Source: Candidatus Bathycorpusculum hydrogenotrophicum
Lineage (GTDB): Archaea; Thermoproteota; Bathyarchaeia; Bathyarchaeales; Bathycorpusculaceae
Assembly (NCBI GenBank): GCA_009783705.1
Contig: WRCX01000007.1
Location: forward strand, 1 to 52,460
Length of the DNA: 52,460 nt
Direction: 5' to 3'
The translations under genes and the position numbers were made by a program. The notes under the pieces were generated by a model. That model made no database searches, was not told the origin of the DNA, and saw nothing but the letters and a program-made list of their open reading frames with translations. Positions 38,962 through 48,637 of the stretch are shown here, piece by piece; position 1 is the stretch's first letter, and each line of letters begins with the position of its first letter.

Positions 38962-41900
38962 TTAAGCCTTCTCCTTTAGTCTGAGTTTGGGGGTGATACA
39001 TAGACTTTGAAGCTCCTGCAAGAGTAGCTTGAAAGCGTATGATACGATTACTGGGGCAATCTTGGCTTTTTCGTCGCAGATTTTGCAGACATAGCGTCTT
39101 TGCTTCATATCGAAGTAGGCGATTTGCCCGCAGTTTTCACAAATATAGAGGGTATATTTGTCGGATTCTTCTAGCAACCTGTCACGTAGCAACATTGCTG
39201 CACCGTGGCCGATGAGGCAGTCTCGTTCCATTTCTCCGAAACGTAAACCACCACCCCGAGCGCGGCCTTCAGTTGGCTGGCGGGTAAGCATCTGGACTTG
39301 TCCGCGAGCGCGGGCGTGGATTTTGTCAGCGACCATGTGGTGGAGTTTTTGGTAGTAGACAACACCAATGAATACATCTGCAACGAATTTTTCGCCGCTG
39401 GTACCGTTGTAGAAGACTTCGCTACCGGTGTGGCTGAAGCCTAGTTTGACTAGGTTTTTACGTACTTCGTCGGGGCCTTCGTTGCTAAATGGTGTGCCGT
39501 CTCCGGGTTTGCCTCGGGCGGCTGCGGCTTTGCCTGAGAGAGACTCGATGAATTGTCCAAGGGTCATACGACTGGGGATAGCATGTGGGTTGATGATGAG
39601 GTCTGGAACCATGCCTTCTTCGCTAAATGGCAGGTCTTCTTGGGGAACGATTAAACCGATGACACCTTTCTGGCCATGGCGTGAGGCGAATTTGTCTCCG
39701 AGTTCAGGGACACGTTGGTCGCGGACACGAACTTTGACAAGTTGGCTACCTTCGCCGCTTTCAGTGATAAATATTCCATCGACTATACCGGTTTCTGATG
39801 GACGCATGTCCACAGAGGTATCGCGCATGCTTGGGCCTTTGACTTCGAATTCTTTGTATTCTTCGAGGAATCTGGGTGGGCTGATTCTGCCGATTAAGAC
39901 GTCTCCACCGACCACTTGTGATTCGAGGCTGATGATTCCATCGGGTTCGAGTAATCGGTAGTATTGTTCGCCTCGATAGCCACGGGTGCCTGCTTCTGGA
40001 ACAGTGAATTTGTCTTTTAATCCGCCTAGATATTGACGGCATTCTGCTTCGTAGATACGGTAGAAGGTACTGCGTGCAAGTCCGCGTTCGATGGAGGCTT
40101 TGTTGAATATGATGGCGTCTTCCATGTTGTAGCCTTCAAAGCTCAGTACTGCAACGATGCAGCTCTGGCCTGTGGGGCGTTGTTTGTAGCCCATGACATC
40201 CATGTTTTCAGTTTGTACAAGGGGAACTTGTGGATAGTGTAGAATGTGGCTACGGGTATCGACGCGATGGTGGAAGTTTGTTCCATAAACGCCCAATGCC
40301 TGTTTAGCCATGGCTGCTTGGTATGAGTTTCTTGGTGACTGGTTATGTTCGGGGTATGGAATAGTTGAAGCACAGATACCAAGGATTGTGTAGGTGGCTA
40401 TTTCAGCGTGAGTACTTTTAGGTTCGATTTCCTCATAACTTAGTGCGATGAAGGCGTTTTCTTCTTCTTCAGCATCGAGGTATTCAACTAGACCGTTTTT
40501 AATGATATCTTCCCAAGTCCATTCGCCTAAACTGATTTTTTCAAAGTGCTTAGCTTGTAGTTTAGGCTGGCCGTTTTCTACGATGATAAGAGGACGACGG
40601 ACTCTGCCTTCGTCACAGTTGGCGTGGACTTCTTCAGTTTCGGTTTGGGGTTTGGAGAAGTGGGTTACGTTGACTTCTGTAGAGATTTCTCCAGTGCGCC
40701 GTTTCTGGCGGAAGCTCTGCACCATTTCATGTGGGTTGTTGCAGTAGCCGATAATGTTTCCATCCACGAAAACTTTGGCGCCTTCGACGCGAAGCTCGTT
40801 GGTTGCTTCGTATGCTGGAACGGTTCCCATTTCAAAGAGTAACTGCTTTATACGGTCAGGATTAACGCCTACCGCGATGGATGCAGATAGAGCAAGGTTT
40901 TTTACAAGACCGCAATTTGAGCCCTCAGGGGTCTCGTTGGGACATAATCGGCCCCAGTGAGTTGGGTGTAAGTCACGGGCTTCAAAGTTAGGCTGGCTTC
41001 TGCTCAGCGGAGATTGAAGCCTTCTTAGGTGGCTCAGGGTTGAGATGTAGTTGGTTCGGTCAAGGAGCTGTGTGATACCGACTCTGCCTCGGCCCCAGTT
41101 GCCTGTTGCCAATGCATGTTGGAAACGTTCAGTGATAATACCGGGACGTACAGCAACTGAGACGGTTATGATTGGACCTTTAACGCCTATGCGTTCAAGT
41201 TGGTATTTGATGTCGCGTGTGAGGTTGCGGAAGGAGACACGGAAAAGGTCGGCAAGAAGGGGTCCACCGAGACGGAGACGTTTATTTTTGAAGTGGTCTT
41301 TGTCATCGGGGGTGCGTCTGCCTGTTTTGAGTTGGATAACACGGTATGCCATTTCGCCTAGGAATATGGCTTTTTCTTTTCGGTTTTTGTCGCTTCTACC
41401 CAAGTGGGGTAAAAAGTTTTTGTCAAGAGCGGTTTCAGCTTTTTGAAGTCGATATTCTTCGACTTGTCCGTGTGCAACACGGTTACCGATGAATAATATA
41501 GCATCTTGTGGTGTGTCTACACCGATGGCTTTCTCAAACGATGCGCCTAGCTGAGTTTGAATATCGCTGTCAAGACTGACGGCTTCGGCAATATCTTTGT
41601 CTTTTTCCATGCTAAGAGCACGCATAATGACAACAAAGGGGATTTCTGTTGGGACACCCGGCATGGTAACATAGATTGCATCGTCGGACTTGAGCTTAAG
41701 TTCGATTCTTGCACGGAAACCCACAGTTGTTGAGAAGATTTTTGCTTGATAAACAGGACTGGTTCCTTTCTCATCGACATCAACGATAACACGGTTAGGT
41801 GCCAAGTCTTCCATGGCAACAATAACACGTTCAGAGCCGTTAACAACAAAGTACCCTCCAGGGTCATCTGGGTCTTCTCCGGCGGCTATGAGTTCTTCGC

Positions 41901-42336
41901 GGCTGAGCTGGCTTAAAAAGCACAGTTTGCTCTTGAGCATAACTGGGATATTGCCGATATAGACCAACTCAGTATCTTGTTCGCGGCCATCAATGACTGG
42001 GGTCATCTCAAGTGCGATGGGAGCGGAATATGCCAAGTTTCTAAGGCGGCCTTCCATGGGGTAGATTTCGTGTTTTGTGCCGTCTACTTCGGTTGCGTAT
42101 GGGCCAGTGATGCGGCTCTGAGGGTCGATTACCCAGATTTGGCCGAGTTTAACTTTGTAGGGGTTTTCAGGCACTTCGATTGGGATTTCAGCAACTTCAT
42201 CCACGACTTCTTGGAGTCCGTGATCGATGAATTCGTTGTAGCTGTCAAGGTGCTGGCGGACTAGGCCTTTTTCGGCAAAGAAGGTTTTAAGGAGGTTGTG
42301 AACATCATCTTTCTGGATTTTCGGTATAGTTGTCAA
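38962..42336 (-). CDS. rpoB: DNA-directed RNA polymerase subunit B
   Basis: Second largest subunit, unsplit at 1124 aa. Family blocks are present: EGSNCGLVKNLA, NMEDAIIFNKAS, the GDKFASRHGQKG region, and a C-terminal zinc site CENCGQIAYF with VCKIC. The start is TTG at 42336, 10 nt after GGGAG. No rpoH lies upstream, where it is usually found; instead there is 290 bp of non-coding sequence and a flavodoxin gene. An AT-rich promoter-like stretch lies at about 42352-42385. Confidence 0.97.
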   Translation of the reverse strand: MTTIPKIQKDDVHNLLKTFFAEKGLVRQHLDSYNEFIDHGLQEVVDEVAEIPIEVPENPYKVKLGQIWVIDPQSRITGPYATEVDGTKHEIYPMEGRLRNLAYSAPIALEMTPVIDGREQDTELVYIGNIPVMLKSKLCFLSQLSREELIAAGEDPDDPGGYFVVNGSERVIVAMEDLAPNRVIVDVDEKGTSPVYQAKIFSTTVGFRARIELKLKSDDAIYVTMPGVPTEIPFVVIMRALSMEKDKDIAEAVSLDSDIQTQLGASFEKAIGVDTPQDAILFIGNRVAHGQVEEYRLQKAETALDKNFLPHLGRSDKNRKEKAIFLGEMAYRVIQLKTGRRTPDDKDHFKNKRLRLGGPLLADLFRVSFRNLTRDIKYQLERIGVKGPIITVSVAVRPGIITERFQHALATGNWGRGRVGITQLLDRTNYISTLSHLRRLQSPLSRSQPNFEARDLHPTHWGRLCPNETPEGSNCGLVKNLALSASIAVGVNPDRIKQLLFEMGTVPAYEATNELRVEGAKVFVDGNIIGYCNNPHEMVQSFRQKRRTGEISTEVNVTHFSKPQTETEEVHANCDEGRVRRPLIIVENGQPKLQAKHFEKISLGEWTWEDIIKNGLVEYLDAEEEENAFIALSYEEIEPKSTHAEIATYTILGICASTIPYPEHNQSPRNSYQAAMAKQALGVYGTNFHHRVDTRSHILHYPQVPLVQTENMDVMGYKQRPTGQSCIVAVLSFEGYNMEDAIIFNKASIERGLARSTFYRIYEAECRQYLGGLKDKFTVPEAGTRGYRGEQYYRLLEPDGIISLESQVVGGDVLIGRISPPRFLEEYKEFEVKGPSMRDTSVDMRPSETGIVDGIFITESGEGSQLVKVRVRDQRVPELGDKFASRHGQKGVIGLIVPQEDLPFSEEGMVPDLIINPHAIPSRMTLGQFIESLSGKAAAARGKPGDGTPFSNEGPDEVRKNLVKLGFSHTGSEVFYNGTSGEKFVADVFIGVVYYQKLHHMVADKIHARARGQVQMLTRQPTEGRARGGGLRFGEMERDCLIGHGAAMLLRDRLLEESDKYTLYICENCGQIAYFDMKQRRYVCKICDEKAKIAPVIVSYAFKLLLQELQSLCITPKLRLKEKA

Positions 42337-42625
42337 ATTTTTAATTCTCCCATAAATTTAATGTAAAATTATAATAATTACTATGAACTTTAGGCAGGGA
42401 TGTATTTTTCATCTTACATTTCCTCCGATGCTGGTGTCGTCCGGCGTCGAAAAAGGAATCCAAACTTTTCAAAGAGCACAAACACATGCTACACACCATG
42501 CATATAAACGTTGTCATCAGATATACAACAGAAAGCAAGGGCTCCCAAACTTTCCACACCACACAACCCAAAAACACAAAACACTCACACACCCAAAACA
42601 AAGAAAAACCAAAACACCAACCCAC
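42337..42625. other. Intergenic region upstream of rpoB
   Basis: Holds the AT-rich promoter area of rpoB near 42352-42385. From about 42480 to 42620 the plus strand is a low-complexity A/C-rich run with almost no G. Open frames on both strands here overlap each other and encode low-complexity peptides, so I do not call genes. Confidence 0.55.
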
Positions 42626-43084
42626 TTATGGGGCAGATTGTATTTTTTGCTGTGCCCAAATTTTAGCTTGGGCTAAATCACCAGCATTTGGCCTGTCTCT
42701 ATGAGTAAACCCAAAGGTTTTACCCAGACAAATAAAATAGTCACCCTCAAGCATCTGCCCCCTTGCCTCAAGTTGCTGCTTCACACGCTCATACGCCAAC
42801 CTGTTGCTTGCACCACCGCCAGCCCAAGTCATAAAAAGTACAAACCGCACCCCAGCTTTGAACTCCGCAGTTTTGATGTAATTCTGCAACTCAACATAGG
42901 GTTCACCACCTCTAATACCAGTGCCCAAGAAAACCAAACGACAACCCTCAAGAGACAAAGATTGCACATCAAAGTTTTCAGTCAATTTCACAGCTGAACA
43001 GTTAAGGTGAGCCGCTATTGCTTGAGCTACTTTTTCAGTATTACCCCGATGACTTGAATAGATAACAACCACAGACATCAACAT
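42626..43084 (-). CDS. Flavodoxin-fold protein
   Basis: A 152-aa FMN-binding electron carrier. The phosphate-binding loop is YSSHRGNTEKVAQ, and FLGTGIRGGEPY plus FMTWAGGG fit the isoalloxazine-binding loops. ATG at 43084 overlaps the stop of the methyltransferase by 7 bp; ATG 43078 is two codons in. Its redox partner is not evident from the neighbours. Confidence 0.9.
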   Translation of the reverse strand: MLMSVVVIYSSHRGNTEKVAQAIAAHLNCSAVKLTENFDVQSLSLEGCRLVFLGTGIRGGEPYVELQNYIKTAEFKAGVRFVLFMTWAGGGASNRLAYERVKQQLEARGQMLEGDYFICLGKTFGFTHRDRPNAGDLAQAKIWAQQKIQSAP

Positions 43085-43992
43085 TCCCCATACCGAGTAA
43101 CGATTTTTATCTGTGACATAATATCGGTTTGGAGAGCTATTTGTGTTTCCTCAAGCCTTGCCTGTATGATTGGCAATAATTTGGGATCTAGCTCATAGCC
43201 GATGCTTCTGCGCCCACTCTCTATTGCAACCTTTGTCGTTGTCCCCGAACCCAGAAACGGATCCAACACCAAATCGTCCTTGATACTAAACATATGAATA
43301 AGCCGCTCTGCAACCTCAGCTGGATAAGCAGCCGTTCGCCGCTCCAAATCATTCACATTTTGACGAGCCCCTTTGAGAGACCAAATTTGGCTAAACCACT
43401 CATCCCGTTGCTCCTTTGTAAATTTACTCTCATATCGGGCAGGGTCTTTGGTTTTAAAATGACGCAAAGTACCCTTACGAAACAAGAGAATAAACTCACA
43501 ATCCAAGGTAACATACGCATTAGGCGGCAAAAAACCCGACCCCAAAAAAGAACCTTTACCCTTATAGGCAGGCTTTGTTGTAGGTTTTTTCCACAAAATG
43601 TAGGGAAGAGTAGAAAACCCAATTTTTTCGCATTCTTCTATGATACGACTGTGATTAGGAAAAAGTTGAAACCTATCATTGATACGACGGGTGGCATCAC
43701 CAATGTTTATAGCCGCTATACCACCATTGCAAAGCACTCGAAAAGTTTCAGCCCAAACTTTGGCCAAGTTATGGTGCATAGCATCATAGATTTGGCGAAC
43801 GGTTTTCTCGTTACCATCAAAGTTTAGTTTCTGCCAATATTCAGCAATTTTTGGATCAGAACTACAAAACTGGTCATCCCACATAGCTATCATAGGATAA
43901 GGCGGTGAAGTCACCATCAGCTGAACACTACCGCTCTCAAGTTCAGACATATGTTGGCTGTTACCGAATATTATGCGGTGCTGAAAGGACAT
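43078..43992 (-). CDS. Site-specific DNA methyltransferase (N4/N6, beta class)
   Basis: Transfers methyl to exocyclic amines of A or C in DNA. I choose ATG 43992 (304 aa); the longer frame to 44139 adds an unrelated hydrophobic stretch. Motif IV TSPPYPM comes first and the SAM-binding motif I DPFLGSGTT near the C-terminus (about 260), the beta-class order. TSPPY is typical of N4-cytosine enzymes. No restriction endonuclease is adjacent, so this is a solitary methylase as far as the window shows. No ribosome site; perhaps leaderless. Confidence 0.9.
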   Translation of the reverse strand: MSFQHRIIFGNSQHMSELESGSVQLMVTSPPYPMIAMWDDQFCSSDPKIAEYWQKLNFDGNEKTVRQIYDAMHHNLAKVWAETFRVLCNGGIAAINIGDATRRINDRFQLFPNHSRIIEECEKIGFSTLPYILWKKPTTKPAYKGKGSFLGSGFLPPNAYVTLDCEFILLFRKGTLRHFKTKDPARYESKFTKEQRDEWFSQIWSLKGARQNVNDLERRTAAYPAEVAERLIHMFSIKDDLVLDPFLGSGTTTKVAIESGRRSIGYELDPKLLPIIQARLEETQIALQTDIMSQIKIVTRYGEC

Positions 43993-44271
43993 AAGAACTA
44001 TATTGACAGAGAATGCTTTGACCTTTGCGGTAAAAAAACAAGCCCCAAAAACAATTACCGCAACAAACAACATCAAACGACAAACCACCCACATTAAATC
44101 AACCAAAATAGCACCCCACAAAAACCCCGCATAGAACAAAAACCGCCAACCAAAGCAACAATTACTCTCAGAAAGACCACCTTCTCAGAGACAGATAAGC
44201 TTGTTCCTAAACAACACTAAGCTTCGGCAAATAGTTAATAAACCAGAATCAAACATTTTGTACTGCAACAG

Positions 44272-44397
44272 GCTACGGTAACCAAGCCAGGTCAAAGGTG
44301 AAGGACTCAAGATCAACGTTTGGCCGGCAGGTCTGGCCTCCGCGGATGGGACATCCTTTCCCGCAGGGGTTCGCAGGTTCAAATCCTGCCCGTAGCA
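44272..44397 (+). tRNA. tRNA-Leu (CAA anticodon) with 41-nt intron
   Basis: Acceptor GCTACGG/CCGTAGC with discriminator A. The anticodon loop CTCAAG/A has CAA at 34-36; exon 1 ends at G37 (44311), the intron is 44312-44352, and exon 2 resumes at 44353 with ATCCTT to complete the stem AAGGA/TCCTT. A long variable arm (TCCCGCAGGGGTTC) marks it as Leu. T arm GCAGG-TTCAAAT-CCTGC. CCA is not encoded. The intron sits at the canonical 37/38 site. Confidence 0.95.
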
Positions 44398-44483
44398 CTT
44401 TACACTAATTATAGTTAAGGTTGTTTTAACCTTATTTTTTAAAATAGATCACAAATAGCCGTCATTTGTTTTTCTGAAATTTC
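44393..44483 (+). repeat. Direct repeat copy A, starting in the tRNA-Leu 3' end
   Basis: Begins at TAGCAC of the tRNA end and runs through ACAAATAGCCGTCATTTGTTTTT to TTTCC. It matches 46380-46468 with about the same spacing between shared blocks (58 against 56 nt). The pair brackets the decayed toxin-antitoxin genes, as an attachment-site duplication would. Confidence 0.55.
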
Positions 44484-44649
44484 CAAATCAGATTCACTTT
44501 TTCGTTTACACCGTCGCTTAAAGTGTTGAACTGCAAGGTCAAGTGGTGATTATAGTTGGGTGTTATTTTGATGAGACATATTTGAAGAGAAAAGAAAAAG
44601 AAGATACAAAGCAGATACTGTAAAGAGGCGATTCAGTTAAGAGAGGTAA

Positions 44650-45383
44650 CTAAATTTTCTTTAACTCGCTAATAACCATCTCTTTAATTGATTCAGTAAA
44701 CTCTGTTGTGACAAAAGTTCCTTTCCAAGAATCCAAAAACCGCTTACCAGCAACATCAGAGATAATTAATGGCAAATTTTTGTCTATTACTTCAGGATAA
44801 GCCAGCATTTTCTTCGCTTGTGCTCTAAGATTTTCTGGTATACCCTTTTTCCACACTAAAGTGGTAATATCTCGCACATCACTGAGCCGCGCAGACATCA
44901 ATTTAAGAATGAAATAATCAGTATAATCTGGAACATACATCTCAAATACCTCTTTAGCAATAGCTATTTTCACTTTTTGGGCTTTACTCAAAAACTCATC
45001 TGAAACAAAGAACGCTTGCGCATCGGTCCTTCCCCGTACCTGACCTTCCATGAAATCAATCGAAATTTTCGCACCATCACAAAGCACCTTAACGCAACGC
45101 ATAAAACCATAAACATCACGCTTCTCACAAGTATCTGTACCCATCTCAGTAGACAACAACTTTTGAAGTCTATCCAAATTCCAACTTTCCGCTCTTTGAA
45201 GAACAAAGTCACAATCTCGTGTATACCTCGAAAAAGAAGTAAACGCCCTAGAGCATAACCCCCAATCAAAACCAACTTCGGATCCGCAAATCCACCCGTC
45301 TGATCCGACAAATACCTAACTATCCTGCTGATCTCTACCTCCCGTAAATTCATCAATTCAGTATGCTTAACCAAACTCAACAA
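44650..45383 (-). pseudogene. AbiEii-like nucleotidyltransferase toxin, frameshifted
   Basis: One protein split by a missing base at about 45246-45250. The 5' part reads to PKLVLIGGYAL; the proper continuation in the next frame is RAFTSFSRYTRDCDFVLQRA and on to the end at 44650. GG-Y and RYTRDCDF are the nucleotidyltransferase metal-site motifs of the AbiEii/MNT toxins. It overlaps the antitoxin gene upstream, as expected of a type IV pair. TTG 45383 or ATG 45353 may be the original start. Confidence 0.75.
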
Positions 45384-46078
45384 CCCGCTCTATTGCTTCA
45401 TCAATTTCTCTTCGCACAAAATCATCACGCACTTGTGTTTCCCGATGCAGAAACTTTACACCCCCCCCAGCTCTTCAAACTGATGAAAACCATACTCCAA
45501 AACCTGTCTAGCGCGTACGTTTGTTTTAGAGACCCTCGTCCAGTAAGCATTTTGATACAACCTATCCCAATCAATTTCACCTCTATGCTCATATAATGTA
45601 GCAAACGCATCCACAAAAGCCCACCTCTGCAAACACCCAACCACATTATCCTCAAGAGTCTCCACAAACAAATTCCCAACTTTACGGTATTTGACTTTTG
45701 ATGAAGCTTTTAAGTATTCAATTTCAATCTGCCATCCTCTTTTTTTGGCAAATTCTTGCAAAGCACGCCCATAGGACCTATCCGCGACTCTTAAGGTATA
45801 GATGTCTCTGTGGACAAAATCGTTATTCCAAAAGGAAGCGGCGGTCTGAGCTGAGATAACCTTAAAGTTTTGATCTTTTTCCAAAAAGTCCCAAATGTCG
45901 ATGAGTTCAGTTGGAACCCAATACCAACCCCATACAACCCGCTCTATCAAACCTTGTTGGATAATTTGTTCAAATATTCTTTAGCCTTTGGTTCAATACT
46001 TTTTATAGCCTTAACCCTAATCAACCCCCCTTGATAGGGTCGCAATTTTCTAAGAAAATCGGCCAAGTAATTAACCAT
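45367..46078 (-). pseudogene. AbiEi-like antitoxin, two frameshifts
   Basis: ATG 46078, 6 nt after AGGTGA, starts MVNYLADFLRKLRPYQGGLI and reads to YLNKL, where one base is missing (about 45960-45970). The next frame continues QQGLIERVVWGWYWVP and a 160-residue body with YTLRVADRSYGRALQEFAKKRGW. A run of eight G (45461-45468) then shifts the frame; one more G would continue as VKFLHRETQVRDDFVRREID to a stop at 45367. The winged-helix start and gene order fit an AbiEi antitoxin upstream of AbiEii. Family call moderate. Confidence 0.65.
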
Positions 46079-46608
46079 TTTTATTCACCTTTTAGCATTA
46101 TTTGGCAAACTACTTAAAGATGTACATAGCAAGCAAATTTTGGAGATATAACTATCAAACACATAATGATATACAACAAGGCACACACCCTACTGAGTTA
46201 CCCCTAAAGATAGTTCAGCATGTTTTCCATCAACAGCTTAGAAAAGGAACAAAGTATCACACCCCAAGTGCGCTCTCAACAACCTCTCTAAGCAACAAAC
46301 TCTTTCGCATCTAATTTAAGAACTAAAAATTACATAAAAATGCGTTCGACCCTGTAAACGACCCCGTCAAGCTATCCCATAGCACTTCACACCACTTTAA
46401 TTGAACGTATTTCAACCTATTTTTGGAAGAAAAGAACAAATAGACGTCATTTATTTTTTTATAGTTCCAACTGTTGAACACTCCATGCGGCCTCTACACA
46501 TTCTTGAGCATAAAATTCACGACGGTAATTATCACATCAAGTTTAATTAAAGGGTGATTGTGTGACCAACTCAATTCATGGAACAGTGTCGCACGAATTG
46601 TGAAGATT
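46079..46608. other. Intergenic region containing direct repeat copy B
   Basis: About 530 bp without a convincing gene. A 70-codon frame at 46102-46314 has no ribosome site and odd composition. The right half holds the second direct repeat (46380-46468), preceded by a degenerate tRNA-end-like GTCAAGCTATCCCATAGCAC. Confidence 0.5.
46380..46468 (+). repeat. Direct repeat copy B
   Basis: TAGCACTTCACAC, then ACAAATAGACGTCATTTATTTTT and AGTTCC, matching copy A at 44393-44483 in order and spacing with scattered differences. The divergence points to an old event. Confidence 0.55.
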
Positions 46609-47220
46609 TTATTGAACTTTATTTTGTTTTTTGAAGCGTTTTATGAGCTTGTTTAAATCAAATTTAAGCAAAATTATCGTAATGATGATGGCTGTAAATG
46701 TTGACATTATAGTTAGTAGAATTTCTGGAGAAAGCCAAGCTGGAAACATGTTACTCAGCCATGTTGTAGCTGTGTTGCCGATGGTGTTTCCTGCAAATGC
46801 ACTTATGGTAGTAAGGGCTAATTTACCTAAGAAGAATGCTATGGAAAACTTGGCAATGTTGTACTTCATTGAGGCAAGTGAAATAATGACTGGTTCTTCT
46901 GGAAGCGGTGTCGCAGCAGTAAAACAGAGCAACAAAAAAGCACGTTTATTTATTTTTGCAGCATTAGCCTCAAAAGCCGCCCGTTTTTTTTCGCTAAAAC
47001 GATTGCTAATGAGCGGAATGACTTTATAATGGACAATTCTTGCCACAGTAGCACCTAACGAGACAAGAACACCTATAAGTAAAACAGAATAAAAATTGTT
47101 AACATCTACATTAATTGCAGCTAATGAGGCAATAAATACGTTTGAAGGGCCAAAAAACGGTATAACATTAATCCCAAAAGATACTGCAAAAAGAAACATA
47201 GCCTCAAATAGTGACAGCAT
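46609..47220 (-). CDS. VTT/DedA-like membrane protein
   Basis: A 203-aa membrane protein with about five or six helices. NVIPFFGPSNVFIASLAAI near the start and TAATPLPEEPVIISLASMKY in the middle, followed by FFLGKLALTTISAFAGN, resemble the VTT (SNARE-associated/DedA) pattern in which Pro and Gly-rich re-entrant loops precede helices. Likely function is lipid scrambling or ion exchange, not decidable here. No ribosome site is evident before ATG 47220. Confidence 0.7.
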   Translation of the reverse strand: MLSLFEAMFLFAVSFGINVIPFFGPSNVFIASLAAINVDVNNFYSVLLIGVLVSLGATVARIVHYKVIPLISNRFSEKKRAAFEANAAKINKRAFLLLCFTAATPLPEEPVIISLASMKYNIAKFSIAFFLGKLALTTISAFAGNTIGNTATTWLSNMFPAWLSPEILLTIMSTFTAIIITIILLKFDLNKLIKRFKKQNKVQ

Positions 47221-47274
47221 CTTTGATTCGTTACACCTCTTCTTAAAAAGAAATTACCCGACATTTATAAGCAG

Positions 47275-47648
47275 ATGGCAACAGTAAGAGCATTTCGCAT
47301 AAAAAAATTTAAAACCAGCTCTACAACTCAACAATCGGCGCTATCATTAATGCGGGATTACATTGCAGACCTTGGTGGAAAACCAGTTGAAATTTTAAGA
47401 CGGAGGCTACATGTCATATCGATGATATGTTGTGAACGCAACTGCCGAAAATAAAACATACAAAATCTTGTCATATCGAAGCATTGGATATATGGTATAA
47501 CTCGCCTTTTGCGAAGATTTGTGATGTTAGAACCAGATTATATCGTGAGAGTGCAGGATATAACTATGACATATTGCAAGATGAATTAAGATACGGCAAG
47601 CTTGGTCAATATGGCAAGTATAAGCAGCTCAAGGTTGGTTTTCACTAA
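47275..47648 (+). pseudogene. Remnant of an unidentified gene
   Basis: A 59-codon frame from ATG 47275 (MATVRAFRIKKFKTSSTTQQ) ends at 47454, but coding-like sequence continues in other frames: YVVNATAENKTYKILSYRSI and then LDIWYNSPFAKICDVRTRLY to GQYGKYKQLKVGFH at 47648. This looks like one gene of about 125 residues broken by two or more indels. I do not recognise the family. It could also be chance. Confidence 0.4.
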
Positions 47649-47686
47649 AGCATTAGGAAGTTTTAGTGATCTTGGGTAGTGGATGA

Positions 47687-48625
47687 TTATTTTAGTGAAC
47701 TGACAAAGTGTTCTATGTCATCGATGTATCTTAGTTTTAAAACTGTGCGTGTGTTTTGTTGTGTTGTGTAATCTTTTAGCATCCAGAAAACATGTTCTCT
47801 AACTTCTTGTGATGATTCGCGGTTTTCGTAGTCATTGTATAGTTCTATGAAGCGCAGAATCTGGTTTTTTATGCCAGCATTGTTGATTTGTTGTTTTTCT
47901 GGGTCAAATATCCAGGGGCGGTCTCTTGCGCCTCTACCGATCATTACGAAATCACATCCAGTCTTGTTTAAAAGATCAACGCCTCCGGCGTAGCTTGTTA
48001 CGTCGCCGTTTGCCATCATGGGGATGGCGAGTTTTTCTTTGGTTTGTTTCATTATGGTCCAGTTTACTTTTTTGGCGAGTTTTTGTTGTACTGTTCTGCC
48101 ATGAACACATATTGCCGCGACTCCGGTGTCTTGTAGCATTGTGGCGACTTTTACGGCGATTATGTGTTGGGAGTCCATGCCTATGCGCATTTTTACTGTT
48201 AGAGGTTTTTTTGTTGTGTTGACCATTTTTCTTACAAGGTTTTCTAAAAGGGGTAGGTTTGAGAGCAAGAATGCGCCGTAGCCTTGTTGGAGGATTTCTT
48301 TTTCGCTACAACCGACGTTGAAGTCGATGATGTCTGCGAATTCTTCGACTTGTTTTATGCTCTTGATTAGGGAGGTTTCGTTGTTGCCTATTAATTGGAC
48401 GCTTACAGGTCGTTCTGGTTCGGTTATGTTGAGGAGATCTTTGATTTCGCGTTTGGTTTTGTTTTTGATGAGTTCAGCGTCAAACATTTGAGTATAAACT
48501 AGACCTACTTTGTTTTCTTTGCACAGCATTCTAAAGGCAGTGCAGTTAACGGCTGCCATAGGTGCGAGAATGAATTGACTATCGATGTTGATGTTTCCAA
48601 TTTTCATCTGCGTTCTTCTTTTCAT
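47687..48625 (-). CDS. tRNA-dihydrouridine synthase (Dus family)
   Basis: FMN enzyme that reduces uridines in tRNA. The 312-aa TIM-barrel protein has LAPMAAVNCTAFRMLC, the DFNVGCSEKEILQQGYGAFLL segment with the active-site Cys (Ser replaces the usual Pro after it), VKMRIG, CVHGRT and PMMANGDV, and the FMN phosphate site MIGRGARDRPWIF. ATG 48625 or 48607 may be the start; neither has a ribosome site, and CTTAAAAAC about 25 nt upstream suggests a leaderless transcript. Confidence 0.93.
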   Translation of the reverse strand: MKRRTQMKIGNINIDSQFILAPMAAVNCTAFRMLCKENKVGLVYTQMFDAELIKNKTKREIKDLLNITEPERPVSVQLIGNNETSLIKSIKQVEEFADIIDFNVGCSEKEILQQGYGAFLLSNLPLLENLVRKMVNTTKKPLTVKMRIGMDSQHIIAVKVATMLQDTGVAAICVHGRTVQQKLAKKVNWTIMKQTKEKLAIPMMANGDVTSYAGGVDLLNKTGCDFVMIGRGARDRPWIFDPEKQQINNAGIKNQILRFIELYNDYENRESSQEVREHVFWMLKDYTTQQNTRTVLKLRYIDDIEHFVSSLK

Positions 48626-48637
48626 GGTGATGAATGA

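Noticed and set aside
42341-42704. Three overlapping open frames on both strands upstream of rpoB
   Set aside because: They translate A/C-rich low-complexity DNA, overlap each other, and lack ribosome sites.
44185-44382. 65-codon minus-strand frame over tRNA-Leu
   Set aside because: Antisense of a clear intron-containing tRNA.
46102-46314. 70-codon plus-strand frame
   Set aside because: No ribosome site and no protein-like pattern; lies in the decayed region beside direct repeat B.
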